Below, in pieces: positions 28,390-35,217 of a stretch of 64,000 nt of DNA (position 1 is its first letter; each line of letters opens with the position of its first letter). A program made the position numbers and the translations under genes. The stretch comes from Mycobacterium sp. BK086 (GTDB taxonomy: Bacteria > Actinomycetota > Actinomycetes > Mycobacteriales > Mycobacteriaceae). The notes beneath the pieces are model-generated. The model searched no databases. It worked only from the letters and a program-made list of their open reading frames with translations, and was not told where the DNA came from. Location of the stretch: NCBI GenBank assembly GCA_004362315.1, contig SNWL01000008.1, forward strand, positions 518,171-582,170, given 5' to 3'.

Positions 28390-29328
28390 ATGACTAATAG
28401 CGTCACAGGCGCTCTGAGAATCCTGACGGTTCACTACAACACGCCGGAGATGACATCTCGGCTCGTCAGGGAATTCCCGGACCGGACACCCAACGGACGC
28501 CCCATCTTCATTCACGTACTCGACAACGGGTCCGAGCCCGACAACGTGCGAGCCCTTCAAGGCGGACTCGAGGGGCTGGAGCGGGTGACGCTCCAATTGA
28601 GCGAGGAGAACCTAGGTTTCGGAGTCGGCAACAACACCCTCGCCGAGAGCGATTTCGTGGGTGACACCGACACTTTCTGGTTTCTGAATTCGGATGCCCG
28701 GCCTGAACCGGGATGTCTGGAACGCCTCGAAGAGGCGCTGGACGCCGGCACGTTCGACATCGTTTCCCCGCTCATCTACAGCGACGAGGGGGAGGGAGAA
28801 GAGATTTGGTATTGCGGCGGAACGATCAGTACACGCGAAATGCGCGTGCGGCATGGGTTTTTCGGATCCCGACTATCGGAAGCTCCCGAGCGGCCATTCG
28901 AGACCGAATTCATCACGGGTACATCGCCGATGATGCGCGTATCGACCTTCCGAGCGATCGGCGGATTTCCCCGAAATTATTTCCTCTACTGGGAAGACAC
29001 CTTTCTCTGCTGGCAGGCTCGCCGTCTCGGGTTCCGACTCGGTGTGGTGCCCGCTGCCCGGCTGTGGCACGAAGTCGGCGGTTCGTCGGGATCGGGCCGA
29101 ACCACGACCTTTTATTACTGGGTGTCGCGTAACCGATTCACGTTCGCCGGGGATATCGGGATTTCTCGCCGACGGCTTCTCGTCGGTCGTGGCGGTCTCG
29201 AGTCGCTGCGGCCTCTGGTTTGGGTGCTGATCAGAGAACAAGAGGGTCGCCTTGCGAAGGCGCGTGCCGTCGTCAGGGGAACCTTCCACGGGCTGAGGCC
29301 GCCGACCTCTGTGAGCCCCCGTCGGTGA
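28390..29328 (+). CDS. Family 2 glycosyltransferase (rhamnosyltransferase-like)
   Basis: This 312-residue GT-A protein has an N-terminal LRILTVHYNTPEMTSRLV, VLDNGSEPDNV, the ENLGFGVGNNTL motif, FLNSDARPEPGCLERL (the DxD-like metal site), then ITGTSPMMRVSTFRAIGGF and FLYWEDTFLCWQARRLGF. The NxGFGxGNN and ED motifs resemble WbbL/GlfT-type rhamnosyl- and galactofuranosyl-transferases. It starts 16 bases after the preceding gene and overlaps the following glycosyltransferase by four bases (GTGA), so the three are co-translated. Confidence 0.9.
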   Translation: MTNSVTGALRILTVHYNTPEMTSRLVREFPDRTPNGRPIFIHVLDNGSEPDNVRALQGGLEGLERVTLQLSEENLGFGVGNNTLAESDFVGDTDTFWFLNSDARPEPGCLERLEEALDAGTFDIVSPLIYSDEGEGEEIWYCGGTISTREMRVRHGFFGSRLSEAPERPFETEFITGTSPMMRVSTFRAIGGFPRNYFLYWEDTFLCWQARRLGFRLGVVPAARLWHEVGGSSGSGRTTTFYYWVSRNRFTFAGDIGISRRRLLVGRGGLESLRPLVWVLIREQEGRLAKARAVVRGTFHGLRPPTSVSPRR

Positions 29329-30479
29329 AAGTTCTCTTGCTGACGCCGTATTCGCCGTTGTTGACCCATGACCACGCTGCCAACGACATTGCCCTGCCGC
29401 TGGTGACCGCCCTCGCGAAACTGGTGGACTTGCACGTCTATGCACCCGGTCAACACCACGGGACGCTGACGACCTGGCGCGTGGACGGAGTGACGTATTA
29501 CTCCGGCTCGCCTGTACGGCTGCGACAGATTGATCGCTTCGACACCTATCCCTATGCGGCCCGCGGTTCCTGGTCACGACGATCGACCAGTGAATCAACC
29601 GCAATTGCCAAGCTGATCAAGCCGGACATTCTGCACGCGGAGTACTCCCAGACCGCTGAGCCGTTACTACGTTCAGTTGGGCCGGCGCCGACCAGCATCA
29701 TGCTGCATGACCTGCCGGGTGAGGTCGCGGTGCGGCCACGAGACGAGCTCTCCGCGTTGCGTTATTGGTTGCAACGGCTTGAGCGGGCCAAGACACTGCG
29801 TCTGCGGGACGCAATCCTCGAGCGAATCGACGCATTGTTTGTCTTCAGCGAGCGTGACAAGGCGAAGGCCGCGCGATCGCGTGGTGTCGACGTAGCGCCT
29901 GTCGGCGTCAGCGTTCCCGCGGAGGGCTGGATCGGGAACCGGGCGCACACCGCGGCATTCGGTGGCGCTCTATGGCGCCTGGAGAACGAGGTGACTGCGG
30001 TCTATCTCGCGCGAGAGGTGATGCCGCTCGTCCGTGCTCAGATCCCAGACGCGGAGCTACGGATCTTCGGCGCGCGGCCAAGCCCCGACGTTCGAGCGCT
30101 GGGGTCATATCCCGGGGTGACGGTGGTCGGCGAGGTCGAGGACTACGACGCCGAATTCCGCAATGCCGCAGTCACGTTGGCGCCGACGATGGTGGATGCC
30201 GGCATCTTGATGAAGGCGATCCGCGCGATGGCGATGGGCTGTCCCGTTGTCCTCAATCCCGCCAGCGCGGGTCCTATCGCCGGACTCAATGACGGCGAGC
30301 ATGCGCTGGTCGGGGATTCGCCCGCCGGCATCGCGCGCCACGTGGTCACGCTGATGAACAGCCGTGAACATGCTGGCAATCTCGGCCGATCCGCACGGGG
30401 CCTCGTTCAGGCGCATTTCAGCTGGCAGCGGACGGTCGAGGTCTATCTGACGATGTGGCGACGGCTCCTGGGCGAGTGA
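29325..30479 (+). CDS. Family 4 glycosyltransferase
   Basis: This 384-residue GT-B protein begins KVLLLTPYSPLLTHDHAANDIA. It has HAEYSQTAEPLL in the acceptor half and AELRIFGARPSPDVRALG, VTVVGEVEDYDAEFRNAAVTLAPTMVDAGILMKAIRAMAMGCPVVLNPASAGPI in the donor half. This is the GT4 (glycos_transf_1) pattern. GTG 29325 shares bases with the GT2 stop. It ends the rightward set. The following 295-base gap (30480-30774) contains no recognisable gene, only the promoter region of the beta-helix gene. Confidence 0.9.
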   Translation: MKVLLLTPYSPLLTHDHAANDIALPLVTALAKLVDLHVYAPGQHHGTLTTWRVDGVTYYSGSPVRLRQIDRFDTYPYAARGSWSRRSTSESTAIAKLIKPDILHAEYSQTAEPLLRSVGPAPTSIMLHDLPGEVAVRPRDELSALRYWLQRLERAKTLRLRDAILERIDALFVFSERDKAKAARSRGVDVAPVGVSVPAEGWIGNRAHTAAFGGALWRLENEVTAVYLAREVMPLVRAQIPDAELRIFGARPSPDVRALGSYPGVTVVGEVEDYDAEFRNAAVTLAPTMVDAGILMKAIRAMAMGCPVVLNPASAGPIAGLNDGEHALVGDSPAGIARHVVTLMNSREHAGNLGRSARGLVQAHFSWQRTVEVYLTMWRRLLGE

Positions 30480-30774
30480 TGCGCGCGCACCCTCGGCAAA
30501 AGTGACGTAAACAACAAGCCTTCGCGGGCAGCGAACATAGTTGGACCGCCTTGTGCCGCGTCATGCCTGGTCTGGCGGGTCGTGCCAGGTCGATGGGACG
30601 ACGTGACACGGAGCCGCGGCGCGCGAGGGCGCGCCGCGATGAGCGATACCCGCTTGTGTCGTGGCCGCGACCACTGCTCAGCATTCGTAGACTTGACTTG
30701 GGGGATAGCGACAGCAACGACGCGAGCTGAACCGAAGTACCCGTGATGGGTCAAAGGGAAGGGTTGTAGCGGAG
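30480..30774. other. Intergenic region before the beta-helix gene
   Basis: I see no convincing coding sequence or RNA here. A TTGACTT at about 30693-30699 resembles a -35 box and could serve the downstream Tat-exported gene; a matching -10 is not clear. No strong terminator follows the glycosyltransferase gene. Confidence 0.35.
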
Positions 30775-32133
30775 ATGGGCCGAGTGCTTTCCCGTCGCAC
30801 GCTCCTGCGGAATGCTGCGCTCGCCACCACCGCGGTCGTGGCAGTCCCGTTGTTGGAAATCGCCAAAGCGCCCCTGGCAGCGGCCTCTAGCGATAGTGGA
30901 AAGCCGACGTTCTATGTAGCTGCATCGGGATCCGACGATGCCGATGGACTGACCCCCGAGACTGCATGGGCAACGATTCAGAAGGCGAATGTCGCATTGC
31001 CTCAAGATGGGTCGGTTCTTCTCTTCCGCAGGGGTAACACGTTCTACGGCGAGCTGGCACTACCCTTCGGGTGTGAAGTGGGGGCTTACGGCGATGGCAC
31101 TCGCCCCACACTGGCGATGTGGAAGATTCTGAATCGCCCTGACGGGTGGGTCAGAGATTCCGACAACGTGTGGAAGATCGACCTCGGAACGCCGAGTACC
31201 CACGACGGCTACACGTCCACTGTTGAGTCCAATATCGGTTACCTGGTCGTCGACGGTGAGGTAAAGCCCGCCCTCAAGATGGTGCGAGACGATTTGAGTG
31301 AGCCGTGGGACTTCTACTCTGACAACGAGAGCCACACGCTCTACGTTGTCGCGCCGGACAACCCGACGACACTGGCCGCGGACATCAGGGGAGCTGCGAA
31401 TGGGAACGGCGGCAAGTCGACAGGGACCGTTATTTCCTGCATGGCAGGGTCAAACGACATTCACGATCTGCACATAACTGGCACGGGCGGATGCGGTATC
31501 CACGGGACCGGCGCTGACGTCAGAATTCACGATTGTCTGGTCGACTACATCGGCGGATCGTTGATGCTCGACGGGACCGATCGCAGGTACGGAAATGGCA
31601 TCCAGAGTTGGGTCGGCGCAAAACGCTGGATGGTCGAAGATAACGAGATCGCCGAGGTCTATGACGTGGCGTGGAGTGCGCAGGGTGATGCGGGAGCCGA
31701 TGGCGGCTGGGAGGACATCACCGTTCGCAATAACCACATACATGACTGCAGCCAGTCCTTCGAATTTTGGTCGAAGGGCAGCGACGCTGCATCGGGCTTT
31801 CAGAGAATTGTGCTCGAGGGAAACACCTGCGAACGGGCCGGCTTTTCGGAGTTCTCCGACGTTAGGCCAGACCAGAATGTGCGCGTCCATCTGCTGACTT
31901 ATCTCTGGGCCACGCCTGCCGATATCACCATCCGAAACAATGTTTTCGACGACGCATACGGCTCCTACAGTTACCATGCGCGTGACCCGATCGGATACTC
32001 GACCTACGACAATTCGATCCGGTTGAAGGCGGGGCAGAAGATCGAGTTCCAGCGCCCCGAAACTGTCGAGGACCATGCCGATTGGCAAGCTGAGACCGGG
32101 CGCGAGACGGGCTCGACGTTCCAGATCGTCTAG
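30775..32133 (+). CDS. Tat-exported right-handed parallel beta-helix protein
   Basis: This 452-residue protein starts with a twin-arginine signal (LSRRTLLRNAALATTAVVAV, cleavage after about residue 38). The mature protein opens FYVAASGSDDADGLTPETAWATIQKAN, the usual start of pectate-lyase-like/right-handed beta-helix proteins. Rungs follow: NDIHDLHITGTGGCGIHGTG, RIHDCLVDYIGG, ITVRNNHIHDCSQSFEFW and ITIRNNVFDDAYG. Such folds act on polysaccharides as lyases, epimerases or hydrolases. It may modify or trim the exported glycan. It is transcribed alone and lies amid the cluster, more AT-rich than its neighbours. Confidence 0.85.
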   Translation: MGRVLSRRTLLRNAALATTAVVAVPLLEIAKAPLAAASSDSGKPTFYVAASGSDDADGLTPETAWATIQKANVALPQDGSVLLFRRGNTFYGELALPFGCEVGAYGDGTRPTLAMWKILNRPDGWVRDSDNVWKIDLGTPSTHDGYTSTVESNIGYLVVDGEVKPALKMVRDDLSEPWDFYSDNESHTLYVVAPDNPTTLAADIRGAANGNGGKSTGTVISCMAGSNDIHDLHITGTGGCGIHGTGADVRIHDCLVDYIGGSLMLDGTDRRYGNGIQSWVGAKRWMVEDNEIAEVYDVAWSAQGDAGADGGWEDITVRNNHIHDCSQSFEFWSKGSDAASGFQRIVLEGNTCERAGFSEFSDVRPDQNVRVHLLTYLWATPADITIRNNVFDDAYGSYSYHARDPIGYSTYDNSIRLKAGQKIEFQRPETVEDHADWQAETGRETGSTFQIV

Positions 32134-32170
32134 TGCGGCCTGGCCGGCCCTTGCTAGGAGTGTCGCGCAA

Positions 32171-33043
32171 TCATGTTGTGCTCAGCGCAAATTCGGCCTG
32201 CGCGGCGCCTCGAGTGGACGTCTGGGCGGCGAATACCGCTCCGGCGTTCGGTTCTTGATCTGCGCGAAGACCCTGCCTGGACGTCGTGATGTACAGGACG
32301 GTTCCGTCGGCGCCCCCGAACGTGCACGAACTGACCTGGCTGACACCCGGCACGCTGATGGTCTCCACGAACTGGCCCTCGGCATCGTAGTGATTGACGG
32401 CGCCACCGCCCCAGAACGCCACCCATAGGCCGCCTTCGTGGTCGATCGCCATGCCGTCGGGAAATCCCGGTACGTCATCGACCTGGATGTGGGTTCGCCG
32501 ACCAGACCATGCTCCAGTGCGTTGGTCGACATCGAAGACGTCCACCCGGCGCGTGGGGGTGTCGATATAAAACACCCTCGTGCCATCACTCGACCACTGC
32601 ACGCCGTTAGAAATGGTCACGGGCGCAAGGATTTCGGTCACTTTGCCGTCGGGCGTCGCTCGGTACACCGCCCCTTGGCCCGGGCGTTCGTCATATGACA
32701 TCGTGCCGATGACGAATGCCCCAGAAGGGTCGCATCCACCGTCGTTGGTGCGCACTCCAGGATCCTTGGTCACCGTTGCGAAATGTGTGAAGACGGTCAG
32801 GTCGTCATCGGCGAGAACAACACCGCGTTCGGTTGCGATCACGAACCCGGAGCCAGAACACCGCCTGATCGTGGTCGCTGCCCGGCTGGGGACGGGATAG
32901 CGCTGACCCGAGCCGTCGGACTCGATGGCCACGACGGTGCCGGTCAGGACGTCCATGCAGAGGAGTTGGTTGCGGCGGAAGTCCCAGAACGGCCCCTCGC
33001 CGTGGTGAGCGACTGGAGCAGTGAATGGAGAGGCGGCAGGCAT
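32171..33043 (-). CDS. SMP-30/gluconolactonase/LRE-family protein
   Basis: This 290-residue beta-propeller protein opens with HHGEGPFWDFRRNQLLCMDV, where the Glu is the first metal ligand. It has VRTNDGGCDPSGAFVIGTM, ISNGVQWSSDGTRVFYIDT and FPDGMAIDHEGGLWVAFW, the other ligand and catalytic positions of the SMP-30 family. Members hydrolyse sugar lactones. There is no signal peptide, so it should act in the cytoplasm. It is convergent with the beta-helix gene (37-base gap), and its role in the cluster is unclear. Confidence 0.9.
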   Translation of the reverse strand: MPAASPFTAPVAHHGEGPFWDFRRNQLLCMDVLTGTVVAIESDGSGQRYPVPSRAATTIRRCSGSGFVIATERGVVLADDDLTVFTHFATVTKDPGVRTNDGGCDPSGAFVIGTMSYDERPGQGAVYRATPDGKVTEILAPVTISNGVQWSSDGTRVFYIDTPTRRVDVFDVDQRTGAWSGRRTHIQVDDVPGFPDGMAIDHEGGLWVAFWGGGAVNHYDAEGQFVETISVPGVSQVSSCTFGGADGTVLYITTSRQGLRADQEPNAGAVFAAQTSTRGAAQAEFALSTT

Positions 33044-33181
33044 CAGTCTGTCCCGAGAATGGCCATGGTTGGCTGATCGTAGCGGGCATCGGCCCCCGTC
33101 AACATCCTGCGAACTAATGCGGCCGCGTTGGGCAACTCTTCGGACATCTCGGCCCGTCTCATTGCGTGTTAGGTTTCGTCG

Positions 33182-34021
33182 GTGGGGAAAAAACAGTCGG
33201 CTATTGTCGCGCGGCTACCTGTCCCGATCGCCCGACGACTGCGCGCTGTCAAGCGCGAGCTTGCGCACCGGCACTGGATTGAAGAGGCCGAGATCGTCGC
33301 GAGTCTCGCATCGAGCCGGGTCGACAACACTCAGTCTGTTCTGGTCGACGTGGGTGCGCACTTCGGCACCGTAACCGCCGAGTTCCTCAAGTTGAACTGG
33401 TCGGTCGTTGCATATGAGCCTGACCCCTCGAACCGCAAAGAATTCGAACGCCGCGTCGGTGGCGATCCTCGCGTCCAACTCTCCACCTCCGGCGTATCCG
33501 ATAAGCCCGCAGAGCACGTTTCGCTGTTCACATCGCCAGTGTCAACGGGCGTCAGCACCCTTTCGCCTTTTCACGAGTCCCATGAGGCGACGACGCACGT
33601 TGATCTGGTGACGCTCGCAGAAGACTTGCGCGCCAGGAAAGTTCAAAATGTGGACTTCCTGAAGGTCGATATCGAAGGGTTCGATTTCTTTGCGCTCAAA
33701 GGGTTCGACTGGAGTTACAACCCGCGATTCGTTCTCTACGAGTTCGAGGACCGCAAGACCGTCCCGCTAGGGTATTCGGTGGCCGACAGCAGCGCCTACG
33801 TTCGGGACCTCGGCTACCACGTTGTCTATTCGGTGTGGGAGCCCATCGTCGAGTACGGCACCGCGCATCGCTGGCGCGGGCTGTACACCGACCCTCCCGC
33901 GGATATCGCGAAATGTTGGGGCAACGTGTTGGCTTTCCGGGATCAGCAGGATGTATCGCGCTGTCTGAGCTGGTATGGCTCGTTGCCGCGCCGCATTCTC
34001 GGCTCGCTTCGCCGGGGCTAG
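33182..34021 (+). CDS. FkbM-family methyltransferase
   Basis: This 279-residue SAM-dependent methyltransferase has the motif LVDVGAHFGTVTAEFLKLNWSVVAYEPDPSNRKEFERRV (about residues 55-95), then VDLVTLAEDLRARKVQNVDFLKVDIEGFDFFALKGF, the FkbM hallmark. The family O-methylates sugars and other hydroxyls. GTG 33182 is the start. The next gene begins two bases after its stop, so the two are co-translated, and the methyl group is probably placed on a sugar of the glycan. Confidence 0.92.
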   Translation: MGKKQSAIVARLPVPIARRLRAVKRELAHRHWIEEAEIVASLASSRVDNTQSVLVDVGAHFGTVTAEFLKLNWSVVAYEPDPSNRKEFERRVGGDPRVQLSTSGVSDKPAEHVSLFTSPVSTGVSTLSPFHESHEATTHVDLVTLAEDLRARKVQNVDFLKVDIEGFDFFALKGFDWSYNPRFVLYEFEDRKTVPLGYSVADSSAYVRDLGYHVVYSVWEPIVEYGTAHRWRGLYTDPPADIAKCWGNVLAFRDQQDVSRCLSWYGSLPRRILGSLRRG

Positions 34022-34023
34022 CG

Positions 34024-35217
34024 TTGAGTCGTCATCTTCCTTCGCTCAGTCGACGAGCGAAGTTGTCATTCTGGCGAGGGTTCAACGAAGCGGCGAACGT
34101 CCTCAGAAGGCCCCTGCGCCGGCGGGAGGTTCTGCTCGTCACCGGTAACGCGTCGCAGGACAAGAGCTCCGAAGTAGAAGCGCGCCTTCGCTTCCTGATC
34201 GCTCACCTCGGCCAGCCGCTCGAGGTTCGTCAGGTGAGGGCGGCTGCCCCGCTTGACTACGTCCGCAGCACGGCGGTCACAGCCGCCGACTCGACGGCCC
34301 TCGCGGTCTTTCCGCTGCGGCGATTGCGCTGGGTTGCCAATCTGGACTACGAGACCAATCCCGTCGACGGCTGGGACCTGATGGATCTCGGAACCGCGCT
34401 GGCGGCCCGTCGGGCCACCCGCTCTGCGGCGATTTCGGCCCGCCAGGCGTTCTCCGATCGTGTTGCGAAGTTACAAGCCGAAGGGCAGCGTCCCGCCTAC
34501 CTCTTCGGTACCGGCCCTTCGCTGCAGCTGGCCGTTGACCGTTCGTTCGACGACGGAATTGTCGTGGCGTGCAACACGATTGTTCGCGATCAGGAGCTCT
34601 GGGACCATCTGAAGCCGGATTTTCTGACCGCGGGGGATGCGATCTATCACTTCGGCCACACCGCTCACGCCCGCGCATTTCGTGCCGACGCACTGCAGCG
34701 TCTTCGAGAGTCCAACGGCCGCACCATGTTTGTGTATCCAGCGCAGTTCGACACCATCGTGCGCTCGGAGTTCCGAGACGTGGAACGACTGCTGGTGCCG
34801 ATACCGCATGGCGACCACACGGATATTTCCGTCAACTTGGTGAGGCAGTTCAGGCTTCCGCACTTGGGGAATGTCCTGAACAACTCGCTGCTGCCGCTGG
34901 GTTGCACCCTGAGTAAAGATGTCCGCCTCTGGGGTTTCGATGGCCGCGCGCCGCAGGACACCGGATTTTGGGCCAACTCAGACCGCCACAGTTATCCCGA
35001 ACTCATGCAAACGATTCGGGATGCCCATCCTGCCTTCTTCTCCGATTCGATACCCACCGGCAACGAAGTGAAGTACGTGAACACGGTTCACGGTGATCTG
35101 CTCGATGAGCGGCTCACCGAAGCGGAGAGCCGCGGCTTCACGTTTGAGATGCTTCACCGCTCGTGGACGCCAACTCTTCAGAAGCGTTATCACGGGGCAG
35201 ACGCAAACCCGGCGTGA
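34024..35217 (+). CDS. GTGPSL-motif protein, possible GT42- or DUF115/MptE-like glycosyltransferase
   Basis: This 397-residue protein has a core reading YLFGTGPSLQLAV, then a CN pair (VVACNTIVRDQELWDHLKPDFLTAGDAIYHFG). This resembles the GxGPSL...CN signature of the CMP-sialic acid sialyltransferases of family GT42 and of DUF115/MptE-like proteins. Later it has GCTLSKDVRLWGFDGR and FWANSDRHSYPEL, like the G-x-D segment of those enzymes. The match is by eye. TTG 34024 starts two bases after the FkbM gene. A donor made by the CMP-sugar synthetase at 39.8-40.5 kb would fit. Its 3' end overlaps the convergent flippase/polymerase gene by 80 bases. Confidence 0.6.
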   Translation: MSRHLPSLSRRAKLSFWRGFNEAANVLRRPLRRREVLLVTGNASQDKSSEVEARLRFLIAHLGQPLEVRQVRAAAPLDYVRSTAVTAADSTALAVFPLRRLRWVANLDYETNPVDGWDLMDLGTALAARRATRSAAISARQAFSDRVAKLQAEGQRPAYLFGTGPSLQLAVDRSFDDGIVVACNTIVRDQELWDHLKPDFLTAGDAIYHFGHTAHARAFRADALQRLRESNGRTMFVYPAQFDTIVRSEFRDVERLLVPIPHGDHTDISVNLVRQFRLPHLGNVLNNSLLPLGCTLSKDVRLWGFDGRAPQDTGFWANSDRHSYPELMQTIRDAHPAFFSDSIPTGNEVKYVNTVHGDLLDERLTEAESRGFTFEMLHRSWTPTLQKRYHGADANPA

